DNA of 64,000 nucleotides from positions 124,001 through 188,000 of the forward strand of contig NZ_NEQV01000005.1 in NCBI RefSeq assembly GCF_002799245.1, given 5' to 3'. The position numbers and the translations under genes are program-made. This document shows, piece after piece, positions 30,292 to 38,811 of the stretch. How positions within the stretch are numbered: the stretch's first letter is position 1; each line of letters begins with the position of its first letter. This DNA comes from Stenotrophomonas maltophilia (GTDB lineage: Bacteria; Pseudomonadota; Gammaproteobacteria; Xanthomonadales; Xanthomonadaceae). The notes below the pieces were generated by a model. The model saw nothing but the letters and a program-made list of their open reading frames with translations, had not been told where the DNA came from and made no database searches.

Positions 30292-32462
30292 TGCAGACGA
30301 TCGAGAACTTGCGCAGCGAGCCGGCCTACGACCCCGGCGCTGCCGACGTGGCCACCGCGGCGCCGCCGGACGTGGAAGGCCACCCGCTGGACAGCATGGA
30401 GAACCGTCGCCTCCATGCGAAGCTGCTGGACTACTGGTACACCGCCCTCGATGCGTTCTACGACAACCGCATCGAGCAGATGCTGGACTACGACTTCTAC
30501 GACCATATCCAGTGGTCCGAAGAAGACCGCGCGGTGCTCGCAGCGCGCCACCAGGCGCCGCTGACCTACAACAAGATCAAGATGGCCATCGACTGGGTCA
30601 TCGGCACCGAGCGCCGTACCCGCATCGATGGTGTCGTGCACCCACGTGCGGAGGACGACGTCGACATTGCCGCGGTGAAGTCGGAGCTGATGAAGTACCT
30701 CAGCGACACGAACCGCATTCCCTGGGCGCGCAGCCAGGCGTTCAAGGACGCCGCGATCGCCGGGTGCGGTTGGACCGAGGAATCGATCCGGACCGATCGC
30801 GCCGACGAGCCGGTGATGGTGGGCCACATTCCCTGGCGGCAGATGCGGCGCGATCCGGTCAGCCGCGCCCTGGACCTGAGCGACTGCCGATTCCTACTAC
30901 GGGAGAAGTTCGCCGACCTGGACTATTCCGAAGCGATGTTCCCCGATCGCATCGAGCTGGTGAACCGGGCGGCCCAGGACCACTACGACGGCGACAACGG
31001 CGCCTTCGACGAAGAGCTGGACCTGCCCCAGGTCTTCCGCCGATACGACAGCCGTGGCCACACCGTGACCGGCCGGCGCATCACCGGCAGGGCCTCCCTG
31101 GACAGCCGGTGTCGCCTGCGGGTCCGCCTGATCGAGTGCTGGTTCAAACGCCCGGTCGCGCACAAGCGCCTGTGGGGTGGTGAGTTCCGGGGTGATCGCT
31201 TCGACCCGAACAATGCCGAGCACCAGGCGGCGCTGGCAGCAATGAAGGGCCAGGCCTCGCCGGTCTACTCGCTGTCCGACGCTGTGGTCGAGGAAATGTG
31301 GTGCGCAATCTTCACCGAAGGCGGCCTGCTGCAGCTCAAACGCAGCCCGTTCCGCCACGGGCGCTTCCCGTATACCCCGTACTGGTGCTATCGCCGCAAC
31401 CGCGACGGAATGGAATACGGCCTGGTCCGCGGCGTGCGCGACTCCCAGGAAGATCTGAACAAGCGCATGAGCAAGCTGCTCTGGGCGCTGAGCACGAACC
31501 AGCTGTTCTACGAGGACGGCGCCATCGATGAGGACCGCATCGAGGAAGTGAAGCGTGAGATCGCCAAGCCGAATGGCGTGATCCCGCTGAAGAACAACGG
31601 ACTGGGCAGGATCAAGGTGGAGCGTAACCTCGACGTGGCCGAGGCGCAGATCAAGCTCCTCGAGCTCGACGCGGCCCACATCCATGACGGCACCGGCGTG
31701 AACCGCGAGCTACTGGGACGCGAGACCAACGCGGCCAGTGGCCGGGCGATCCTGGCCAAGCAGCAGGAAGGCGCCGTGAGTACCGCGGAACTTTTCGACA
31801 ACTACCGTCTGGGCATTCAGCTCAGCGGCGAAAAGCAGCTGTCGCTCACCGAGCAGTTCATGACCGAGGAACGGCAGTTCCGGATCGTTGGCGAGCGTAA
31901 GGGTCTGGACTGGCGGGTGATCAACCAACTGCGCCTGGACACCCTGAACAATATCTGGGTGGTCGACAACGACATCAGTCGCAACCAGGCCGATTTCATC
32001 GTCGACCAGCAGGACTTCCGCGAATCAATGCGGCAGGCCTTTGCGGAGCAGTTCTTTGACATGCTCGGCAAGCTGCCGCCGGAGATGTCCGTCCAGCTGC
32101 TGGACCTCGCCTTCGACATGATCGACATGCCGGGCAAGGACGAGGTGGTGCAGCGGATCCGCAAGATCACCGGGCAGTCCGACAACGAGCAGGACGTCGA
32201 CAGCCCCGAGGCGCAGGCGCGCCAGCAGCAGGAAGCACAGGAGCGGGACGTCGCCCTGCGCGAGCGTATGGCCAAGGTCGGACTGGACGAGGCCAAGCGC
32301 GAAGAGATCATGGCCAAGGCCAAGTCTTTGCAGATCAAGACCAAGGGTGACGCCCTCAACGTCGCCGAGCTGATCGAGATCCTGCTCCCCCTCGCTCCGG
32401 CGGCCGACCGCCTCCTGAGCACCCAACAGACCCCCGAGGAAACCGCTCATGCAGCAGCCTGA
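30291..32462 (+). CDS. Portal protein (P22-type)
   Basis: 723 residues, the length of P22 gp1-like portals. It forms the dodecameric ring through which DNA enters and leaves the capsid. Conserved patterns: DYDFYDHIQWSEEDRAVL, APLTYNKIKMAIDWVIGTER, RTRIDGVVHPR, GIPLK-like NGVIPLKNNGLGRIKVER, and GREtNAASGRAILAKQQEG with the following helix. The C-terminal barrel helix is Gln/Glu-rich. The ATG at 30291 is chosen because it overlaps the previous stop. Confidence 0.93.
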   Translation: MQTIENLRSEPAYDPGAADVATAAPPDVEGHPLDSMENRRLHAKLLDYWYTALDAFYDNRIEQMLDYDFYDHIQWSEEDRAVLAARHQAPLTYNKIKMAIDWVIGTERRTRIDGVVHPRAEDDVDIAAVKSELMKYLSDTNRIPWARSQAFKDAAIAGCGWTEESIRTDRADEPVMVGHIPWRQMRRDPVSRALDLSDCRFLLREKFADLDYSEAMFPDRIELVNRAAQDHYDGDNGAFDEELDLPQVFRRYDSRGHTVTGRRITGRASLDSRCRLRVRLIECWFKRPVAHKRLWGGEFRGDRFDPNNAEHQAALAAMKGQASPVYSLSDAVVEEMWCAIFTEGGLLQLKRSPFRHGRFPYTPYWCYRRNRDGMEYGLVRGVRDSQEDLNKRMSKLLWALSTNQLFYEDGAIDEDRIEEVKREIAKPNGVIPLKNNGLGRIKVERNLDVAEAQIKLLELDAAHIHDGTGVNRELLGRETNAASGRAILAKQQEGAVSTAELFDNYRLGIQLSGEKQLSLTEQFMTEERQFRIVGERKGLDWRVINQLRLDTLNNIWVVDNDISRNQADFIVDQQDFRESMRQAFAEQFFDMLGKLPPEMSVQLLDLAFDMIDMPGKDEVVQRIRKITGQSDNEQDVDSPEAQARQQQEAQERDVALRERMAKVGLDEAKREEIMAKAKSLQIKTKGDALNVAELIEILLPLAPAADRLLSTQQTPEETAHAAA

Positions 32463-33441
32463 CAACGCGGGCCAGCAGTCGCTGGCCGCGAACGAACTGG
32501 AAATGACCGAGGGCGAGCGTGCGGCGCTGGCCAGCGCCGACGGTGCCGCCCCTGGCGATGCCGCCGCAGCAACCGGCACCGCCGAGACGTCGGCGGCCGC
32601 CGCAGCACCCGCGACCGCTACGCCGGCGTCCGATGGCTCAGCTTCTCCTGCAGCTGCAGCAACGCCAGCGGAAGGTGTGGCACAGCCGGCTGCAGCAGCT
32701 GCTGCAGCTGTTGAAGGCGCCGCCTCGGCGGTCCCGGCAGTGTCCGAACCGCCGCCGGCGACGCCCTTCGTGCCGACCTATGCGGCGGACGAGCGTGACT
32801 ATGGAAAGGAAATCGGCGACATCAACGGCAAGCTGCAGGCCCTGAAGGAGAAGTACAAGGCCGGCGACGTGGAGGATGAGGCCTACGAGCAGCAGTACGA
32901 GGATCTGCGCGACGAGCGCAGCCGCGTCGAGCGCGCCCAGGACATGGCCACCCTGCAGCAGCAGATGAGCCAGCAGAATGCCGACCAATCCTGGGCATAC
33001 CTGCAGCGCCAGTTCCTCTCCCGCCCGGAGAATGCCGCGATCGCCGCAAGCCCGATGCGTTTCGCTGCGTGGGAGCAGGCGATGCAGTCGGTGGTCAACG
33101 AGGCCGCAGCTGCTGGCCGCCAGCTCACCGACTGGGACATCCTGGCCGGCGCGCGCGATCTGCTGGTGACCGAGGGTCTGCTGCAGGCCTCCGCCGCGGC
33201 AACGGCGCCGCCGGTAGCGCAGGCGCCGGCAAAGCCGGACCGCAGCGCGCCGCTGGCCGAAGTGCCGAACACCCTGAGCACCGTGCCCGCGGCGGCAGAC
33301 CCGACCTCCCGCTCGACCGCCGATGCGGCCGCCGGGATGGACAACATCGAGGACATCGAGTCATTCCTGGCAGGCAAGTCGGAGAGTGAACGCGATCGGA
33401 TCCTGCGCGACGTGCCGGGCTCCTTCGTGGCGGACAACTGA
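32449..33441 (+). CDS. Scaffolding protein
   Basis: 330 residues. An Ala/Pro-rich N-terminal third is followed by charged helices (EIGDINGKLQALKEKYKAGDVE, QYEDLRDERSRVERAQDMA) and a helical C-terminal part. Composition, length and position between portal and capsid match P22 gp8-like scaffolds, which shape the procapsid and then leave. It overlaps the portal by 14 bp. Confidence 0.8.
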   Translation: MQQPDNAGQQSLAANELEMTEGERAALASADGAAPGDAAAATGTAETSAAAAAPATATPASDGSASPAAAATPAEGVAQPAAAAAAAVEGAASAVPAVSEPPPATPFVPTYAADERDYGKEIGDINGKLQALKEKYKAGDVEDEAYEQQYEDLRDERSRVERAQDMATLQQQMSQQNADQSWAYLQRQFLSRPENAAIAASPMRFAAWEQAMQSVVNEAAAAGRQLTDWDILAGARDLLVTEGLLQASAAATAPPVAQAPAKPDRSAPLAEVPNTLSTVPAAADPTSRSTADAAAGMDNIEDIESFLAGKSESERDRILRDVPGSFVADN

Positions 33442-33446
33442 GCCTC

Positions 33447-33662
33447 ATGCCCAAGCTGCACACCACCCTGGAGCCTGGCGACGTGGTCCTGATCCCGTCC
33501 GGGTCAGGCGCATCGATCACCTTCACCGAGAAGAGCGGCAAGCGCTCGCGCGTGATCATCGAGTCGAACACCCCGGTGACCATCACGCGAGCCGGTGAGC
33601 AGCAACCTACTGGCGGCGCGCTGCAGCGCGTGGCGCGCCGGCCAACGCCCACAGCGGGCTGA
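33447..33662 (+). CDS. Small protein, weak CsrA-like pattern
   Basis: 71 residues. LEPGDVVLIPSGSGASITF, KSGKRSRVIIES and TPVTITRAGEQ follow the strand order of the translational regulator CsrA (G-D-x-V near the start, K..x.V.I, then PV.I.R.E). The similarity is short and CsrA key residues are not all present. It lies between scaffold and capsid genes. It may simply be a small beta-barrel capsid accessory. Confidence 0.45.
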   Translation: MPKLHTTLEPGDVVLIPSGSGASITFTEKSGKRSRVIIESNTPVTITRAGEQQPTGGALQRVARRPTPTAG

Positions 33663-33740
33663 ACATCCTCAAACACCTGCGCAGTAGTGCGGGTCAACGA
33701 CAGAGGCGCAGAAGTGCCGTGATCTCCCTGGAGAAGCAAC

Positions 33741-34850
33741 ATGGCACAGACGATCGTGGGTCTGAACGACCCCAAGGCCCGGAAGCTGTGGTCTGCGGAC
33801 CTCATGGTTTCGGTATCCAAACAGTCCTACTGGACGCGCAAGATGATGGGCAAGGGGTCGGAGACCTCGATGCCGGTCATGCTGCAGACCGACCTGGAAC
33901 AGGAAGCGGGCGACACCATCAGCTACGACCTGTCCGTGCAGCTGTCCGGTGGCGTCATCGAAGGCGACCAGAAGGCCGAGGGCAAGGGCGAGAAGCTCGA
34001 CTTCTTCACCGATAAGGTCTTCATCGACCAGGCCCGCAAGCCGGTGAGCTGCGGTGGCCGTATGAGCCGCAAGCGCACCGTCCACGACCTGCGCAAGGTC
34101 GGCCGCAACCGCCTGACGGAATTCTGGGCGCGCTTCTACGACGAGCTCTTCTTCATGTACGGCTCGGGCGCCCGCGGCATCAACGAGGACTACAACGTCC
34201 CGCTGAACTACGCAGGCCGCGCAGGCAACGCGTTCGAGTCGCCGGACAGCTCGCACATCCTGTTCGGCGACGGCGCCAGCAAGGCATCGCTGACCGCGGC
34301 CGGCAAGATGAGCCGGGTCCTGATCGAGCGCGCCAACACCAAGGCCGCTTCGCAGGGTGGTGGTTCGACCCAGGTGGCGGAGATCCAGCCGATCACCATT
34401 GCCGGCGGCGAGCACTTCGTCACCGTCATGCACCCGTTCCAGGCGCATGACCTGAAGACCTCAACGGATCCGGGCAACTGGCTGGACATCCAGAAGGCGG
34501 CTGCGGCTGCTGAAGGTGCCAGCAACCCGATCTTCAAGGACAACCTGGGCATGATCGGCAACACGATCCTGCACAAGCACAAGTCCGTGGTGCGCTTCGG
34601 GGACTACGGCGCCGGTGGCAACGTTGCAGCGGCTCGCGCGCTGTACCTGGGCCGCCAGGCCCTGGTGTTGGCCTTCGGTTCGCCGGGCAACGGACTGCGC
34701 TTCGACTGGTCCGAGGTTCCGCTCGACCATGGCAACGACATCGAGATCTGCGCCGGCGCAATCTTCGGCATCAAGAAGACGCGCTTCAACGGCAAGGACT
34801 TCGGCACGATCGCCCTGGACACCGCCGCGGCCGATCCGAACCCGCAGTAA
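33741..34850 (+). CDS. Major capsid protein, N4-gp56 family
   Basis: 369 residues. Main shell protein of the head. Family patterns: KARKLWSADLMVSVSKQSYW, METDLEQEAGD-like MLQTDLEQEAGDTISYDL, ADKVFIDQARKPV-like TDKVFIDQARKPVSCGG, GRMSRKRTVHDLRKVGR, and PITIAGGEHFVTVMHPFQAH. These are typical of the N4-gp56/DUF4043 capsid family. A clear GGAGAAGC site precedes the ATG. Confidence 0.92.
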   Translation: MAQTIVGLNDPKARKLWSADLMVSVSKQSYWTRKMMGKGSETSMPVMLQTDLEQEAGDTISYDLSVQLSGGVIEGDQKAEGKGEKLDFFTDKVFIDQARKPVSCGGRMSRKRTVHDLRKVGRNRLTEFWARFYDELFFMYGSGARGINEDYNVPLNYAGRAGNAFESPDSSHILFGDGASKASLTAAGKMSRVLIERANTKAASQGGGSTQVAEIQPITIAGGEHFVTVMHPFQAHDLKTSTDPGNWLDIQKAAAAAEGASNPIFKDNLGMIGNTILHKHKSVVRFGDYGAGGNVAAARALYLGRQALVLAFGSPGNGLRFDWSEVPLDHGNDIEICAGAIFGIKKTRFNGKDFGTIALDTAAADPNPQ

Positions 34851-34860
34851 GCCTCACACC

Positions 34861-34886
34861 AAGAGCCCCGGCACGCCGGGGCTCTT
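34861..34886 (+). terminator. Hairpin after the capsid gene
   Basis: A 12-bp perfect stem of G/C (34861-34872 with 34875-34886) lies 10 nt after the capsid stop. There is no T-run, so it may protect or partly terminate the message instead of fully ending it. Confidence 0.5.
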
Positions 34887-34921
34887 GCGTTCAGAACCTA
34901 CATCCTTCGCAGGAGAAATCC

Positions 34922-35368
34922 ATGTCCACGAAACTCGCAATTGGCCGCAATAGCGGCGCATCGTCGCCGGCCGCCGGCCTGCTGGTGGTCAACGACTACA
35001 GCTGGCCGGTTGAAGCCGGTGCGGATGGCGATCTGGTGTTGATCGGTGAGCTGCCGGCCAACCACAAGCTGCACAGCCAGGGCTCCGGCCTGTTCGCCAA
35101 GCTGGACGCCGGCGGCAAGCTCGCCGCGCAGAACGTGAGCGTCTTCATCCCCGACGCGATCGATGGCGCCTCGGCGGCCGGCAACACCGTTATCGCGCCG
35201 ACCGCGGTGGTTGCCGATACCGCCGCATTCGTCCCGGTGAGCCTGCATCTGATTGCCGAGGCCCTGGGCTCCAAGCCGGTGAACCGCCCGGTGTACGTGA
35301 AGCTCAATACCGCCCCCGGTGCCCAGCAGGGCGAGCTGATCCTGCGCCTGGCTGCTTTCCCGGCCTGA
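34922..35368 (+). CDS. Capsid-associated (decoration-like) protein
   Basis: 148 residues after a GGAGAAATCC site. Beta-rich (GLLVVNDYSWPVEAGADGDL, VNRPVYVKLNTAPGAQQGE). A small protein encoded directly after the capsid gene is commonly a head-decoration or stabilising protein. Not assigned to a family. Confidence 0.6.
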   Translation: MSTKLAIGRNSGASSPAAGLLVVNDYSWPVEAGADGDLVLIGELPANHKLHSQGSGLFAKLDAGGKLAAQNVSVFIPDAIDGASAAGNTVIAPTAVVADTAAFVPVSLHLIAEALGSKPVNRPVYVKLNTAPGAQQGELILRLAAFPA

Positions 35369-35381
35369 GCCCCCAACCGTA

Positions 35382-35405
35382 GCGGGGCTGCGCCTGCAGC
35401 CCCGC
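35382..35405 (+). terminator. Hairpin after the decoration-like gene
   Basis: A 10-bp perfect stem GCGGGGCTGC with loop GCCT (35382-35405). It is the second hairpin without a T-run around the capsid genes. Attenuation or processing is as likely as termination. Confidence 0.45.
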
Positions 35406-35421
35406 CTACCAGGAGCATCCC

Positions 35422-35985
35422 ATGCTGATTGCATGCAAGTTCAAGCGCCCGAAGGCGCCCGTGGAGCTGGACGGCACCGTGTACTTCTTCGTGCCGATCG
35501 ATCCCGCCAATGCCGATTCGGAGCACGTCGCCGACGTCGAGAACTCCGACCACATCCAGCGGCTGCTGGGCATTCCGGAGGCTTACTACATCGCCCGGGC
35601 CCAGAGCCTGCAGACCACCGCCAAGCCGGTCCCGCCGGTCGACCCGGCCGCAGGCCAGGAACCGCCGGCGCCGCCGGTTGTCAGCAACACCGGTACCGAT
35701 GCCGGCGGCGCGGACGCGGGCGCCAGCAGCACCACGAGCACCGACACCGGCAGCAGTGAGCCGCCAGCAGGCGCGAACGTCGCAGCTACGCTGCCGCCGG
35801 AGATCGTCGAAGCCGCGGCCCAACTGAACGGACTGAGCTGGCAGAAGCTGAAGGCCGAGTTGGCCAAGGGCGGCATCGCCAAGGTCGTGATCAAGGCCGC
35901 CCTCGACCTGGAGCTGGCCAAGCCCGAACCCGACCAGCGCAGCACCACCCTGAAGGTGCTGAGCCAGGCGCTCGAGGAAGCCTGA
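35422..35985 (+). CDS. Hypothetical virion or head-completion protein
   Basis: 187 residues. The N-terminal 65 are a folded unit (ELDGTVYFFVPIDPANADSE, HIQRLLGIPEAYYIAR). A Gly/Ser/Thr/Pro linker (about 70-120) follows. The C-terminal helical part (SWQKLKAELAKGGIAKVVI) resembles small DNA- or protein-binding bundles. Unknown role. Confidence 0.6.
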   Translation: MLIACKFKRPKAPVELDGTVYFFVPIDPANADSEHVADVENSDHIQRLLGIPEAYYIARAQSLQTTAKPVPPVDPAAGQEPPAPPVVSNTGTDAGGADAGASSTTSTDTGSSEPPAGANVAATLPPEIVEAAAQLNGLSWQKLKAELAKGGIAKVVIKAALDLELAKPEPDQRSTTLKVLSQALEEA

Positions 35986-35986
35986 C

Positions 35987-36667
35987 GTGGAGGCGCGCAC
36001 CCTCAGCCAGTTGATCGAGGAATGCCGGGAAGAGCTCGACGACGACGTGGCTCCCTACCTGTGGAGTGACGCCGTGCTGACCCGCCATCTCAACGAAGCT
36101 GTGGAAGAGGCGTGCATTCGGGCGCGGCTGCTCGTGGAGAGCGGCCGCCCCGATATTTGCCACATCGACCTGGAGCCGGGCCGCGCTGACTACACGCTCC
36201 ATCCAACCGTGTACGTGATTCGCCGCGCGGTGCTGGCCAGCAATCTGTCCGACCCGCTCTGCCGGACCACCAGCGGCGCCCTGGACGGACGGCACTGCCA
36301 CTGGCGCACCGAGGCAGGGCGCCCGGAGTATCTGGTGCGCGATCGGCAGGCGCGCGAGGTATCGGTCAGCCCGGTACCGGCAGAGTCGGACGTGCTGCAG
36401 CTCACCCTCTGGCGCGTGCCAGAAGCCGCCGAGGCGATGGAAGACAGCGAGGATGAGCCGGTGATCGATGCCATCCACCACCCGAAGCTGGTGCACTGGG
36501 CCTGCTGGCGGGCATTGAACAAGCGCGATTCCGAGCAGCGCAGCACCGCCGACGCCGACCGTCACCTCGCACTGTTCGAGAGCTACTTCGGCGAGCGGCC
36601 CACCGCGCGGGCGCTGCAGCAGTTGTCGATCGACCCCACCACCGGCACCCAACCCATGTGGTTCTGA
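35987..36667 (+). CDS. Head-tail connector / adaptor protein
   Basis: 226 residues, GTG start. The all-helical pattern LSQLIEECREELDDDVAPYL, WSDAVLTRHLNEAVEEAC and a later DAIHHPKLVHWACWRALNK matches phage adaptor proteins of the gp6/P22-gp4-like connector fold, which attach to the portal after packaging. Confidence 0.75.
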   Translation: MEARTLSQLIEECREELDDDVAPYLWSDAVLTRHLNEAVEEACIRARLLVESGRPDICHIDLEPGRADYTLHPTVYVIRRAVLASNLSDPLCRTTSGALDGRHCHWRTEAGRPEYLVRDRQAREVSVSPVPAESDVLQLTLWRVPEAAEAMEDSEDEPVIDAIHHPKLVHWACWRALNKRDSEQRSTADADRHLALFESYFGERPTARALQQLSIDPTTGTQPMWF

Positions 36668-36668
36668 C

Positions 36669-37982
36669 ATGCCCGTTCGCGATGAAGATCTCCGCCCAGC
36701 AGGCCCCTGGCCCCTGGGCATCAACAACGTGGCCGGGGAAGGAGCGCTGCCGACCGATGAGAACGGCATCCCGCGCGCGCTGCGCGAGGCCGACAACGTT
36801 GACCTGGACGCCGCCGGCCGGCCGCAGCGCCGGCGCGGGCACCAGCGCTTCCGCCCGGGCGCGCTGACTCATTCGCTGTGGAGCCATGGGCAACTGCAGC
36901 ACGGGCTCTTCGTCGATGGCGGTCAGCTTCATGCCCTGCACGAGGATGAGCGTGTGGAAGCGCTGGGCATCGATGTCGGCCTGGATCCGCTGAGCTATGC
37001 ACTGATCGGCGATCGCGTCTTCTTCAGCAACAGCACCGCCAGCGGCGTCCTCGACATCGACCTGCAGGTGCAACCCTGGTCGCCGGAACACCCTGCGGGC
37101 CAACCGCTGTTGGAACCAACCTCTGACAGCGCCCTTGCACCAGGTCAGTACCAGGTAGCGGCGACCTTCATCGATCGGTTGGGGCGGGAATCGGGCAGTA
37201 CCCTGGCCGCGGCGATCGACGTCGCCGAGGGCGGCGGGTTCGAGCTCAGTGATATTCCGCTGCCGGTGGCGCCGGACACAGTCTCGGTCGCGGTGTACGT
37301 CTCCGGGCCGAATGACCAGGTGATGCGGCAGTACGTCATCCTGCCCGCCGGCACCCGCTCGGCACCGGTGCTGGCGCCGGGCGAGGGGAGGGCGCTCACC
37401 ACGCAGTTCCTGCGGCCACTGCCACCGGGCCACATCGTCCGTGGTGCGCACGGCCGGCAGTTCGTAGCCAGTGGCCAGGAGGTGCTGTGGTCGGAGGCGC
37501 TGCGATACGGGATGTTCCGGCCCGCGACCAACCGCATGCGCTTCAACGCGCCGATCGATCTGATGGAACCCATTGGCGACGGAACCCCGGATGGCGCAGG
37601 CCTCTATGTCGCCGCCGGCGCGCGGACCTACTGGTACGCCGGCGCGGACCCCAAGGATTACACCCAGGCAGTCGCGCGCGGTAGCGGCGCGGTGCCGGGC
37701 TCGGCCATGGTCGTCAACGGTGACGTGATTGGACTGCAGTCCGCGGCACCGGTGCTGATCTGGCTCGCCCGCGATGGCTACTTCTGCATCGGGCTGCCGG
37801 GCGGCCAGGTGCAGGGGTTGAAGAAGGGTGAGGCGGTCGTTGATGACGCCGACCATGCCGCACTGCTACTGCGCCAGCAGGACGGACTGAGCCAGCTCGT
37901 CGCAGCGCTGCGGGCACCCAAGGGCCAGGCGCTGGCCGTCACCGACCGGGCAGTCGCCCACGTCATCCACCGAGACCCCTGA
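36669..37982 (+). CDS. Virion protein, possible stabilisation/needle-hub protein
   Basis: 437 residues, almost entirely beta. Blade-like repeats such as ADNVDLDAAGRPQRRRGHQR, ALIGDRVFFSNSTASGVLDI and VNGDVIGLQSAAPVLIWLA suggest a propeller. In P22-type and related podophages a beta-propeller protein next to the connector closes the portal (gp10-type). The assignment is by fold impression and position. Confidence 0.6.
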   Translation: MPVRDEDLRPAGPWPLGINNVAGEGALPTDENGIPRALREADNVDLDAAGRPQRRRGHQRFRPGALTHSLWSHGQLQHGLFVDGGQLHALHEDERVEALGIDVGLDPLSYALIGDRVFFSNSTASGVLDIDLQVQPWSPEHPAGQPLLEPTSDSALAPGQYQVAATFIDRLGRESGSTLAAAIDVAEGGGFELSDIPLPVAPDTVSVAVYVSGPNDQVMRQYVILPAGTRSAPVLAPGEGRALTTQFLRPLPPGHIVRGAHGRQFVASGQEVLWSEALRYGMFRPATNRMRFNAPIDLMEPIGDGTPDGAGLYVAAGARTYWYAGADPKDYTQAVARGSGAVPGSAMVVNGDVIGLQSAAPVLIWLARDGYFCIGLPGGQVQGLKKGEAVVDDADHAALLLRQQDGLSQLVAALRAPKGQALAVTDRAVAHVIHRDP

Positions 37983-37985
37983 GCC

Positions 37986-38159
37986 ATGGCTGTGTTGGCC
38001 AAGCCAGACGACGTGAAGCGTCGCCTGGATATCTGCCGTGCGTGTCCGAACGTCGAACGGCTCGGACGCCGCCTTTTCCTGCGCTGCAGGCTCTGCAGCT
38101 GTCCCCTGGCAAGCAAGACCCGATTCCAAGGGGCTTCCTGCCCCGCGGGCAAATGGTAA
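37986..38159 (+). CDS. 57-residue zinc-binding peptide
   Basis: Encodes MAVLAKPDDVKRRLDICRAC, then a basic segment, RCRLCSCPL and a final SCPAGKW. Four to six Cys in CxxC pairs form a typical small zinc knuckle. The same type of peptide occurs in tail operons of other phages. It lies 3 bp after the preceding stop, with a CCTGAGCC context rather than a strong ribosome site, so coupling to the upstream gene is likely. Confidence 0.65.
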   Translation: MAVLAKPDDVKRRLDICRACPNVERLGRRLFLRCRLCSCPLASKTRFQGASCPAGKW

Positions 38160-38178
38160 CCACCGAAGGAGCAAACCG

Positions 38179-38811
38179 ATGAAAATCATGAAGGCCCTGC
38201 AGAATCTGGGCACGGTGGGGCGCGACGCCATTCGCGCAATCCGCCGGCACAAATACGAGCTGTCCGAAGCGGGCATCTACATTCCCGCGGCGCGCGCGAC
38301 CATCGGCGGCACTTTCCGGCATGCCCACGCCACTGCAGGCGGTGAGTTCGGTCCATGGCAGGTGGACCCGAATCGACTGGTCAAGGAGGGCCTGAACTAC
38401 ATCCTCAACACCGCACTCGGGGGCACCAGCCAGCAGACAGCCTTTTACCTGGCGCCATTCGCGGGCAACGTGACGCCGGCAGCGGACTGGAAGGGATCCA
38501 CCTTCAAGGACGTGGCCACCGAGTTCACGGGGTACACCAACGCCAGCCGTCTGCCCTGGACCACCACACCCTCGACGGCTGAGGCGATCGGCAATAGCGC
38601 CGCGCTTGCCGCGGCGACGCTGGTCTACTCGGCAGGCGGGCCCTACAACCTCTACGGCATCGGCTTGCTGACGGGGTCCGCCAAGGGCGCCACGGCGAAC
38701 ATCCTGATCGCAGCTACCCGCTTCGCAACGCCGCGCACCAACCAGCTCGCCGGCGACAAGCTGGCGCTGGAATACGTGCTGTCGGCCAAGGACGAGGGCG
38801 ACGTCACCTGA
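38179..38811 (+). CDS. Structural protein
   Basis: 210 residues, preceded by GAAGGAGC. The N-terminus is helical and basic (GRDAIRAIRRHKYELSEAGI). The main part is beta-rich with FGPWQVDPNRLVKEGLNYIL and AFYLAPFAGNVTPAADW, a pattern seen in minor virion proteins beside tail genes. Function not assigned. Confidence 0.6.
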   Translation: MKIMKALQNLGTVGRDAIRAIRRHKYELSEAGIYIPAARATIGGTFRHAHATAGGEFGPWQVDPNRLVKEGLNYILNTALGGTSQQTAFYLAPFAGNVTPAADWKGSTFKDVATEFTGYTNASRLPWTTTPSTAEAIGNSAALAAATLVYSAGGPYNLYGIGLLTGSAKGATANILIAATRFATPRTNQLAGDKLALEYVLSAKDEGDVT

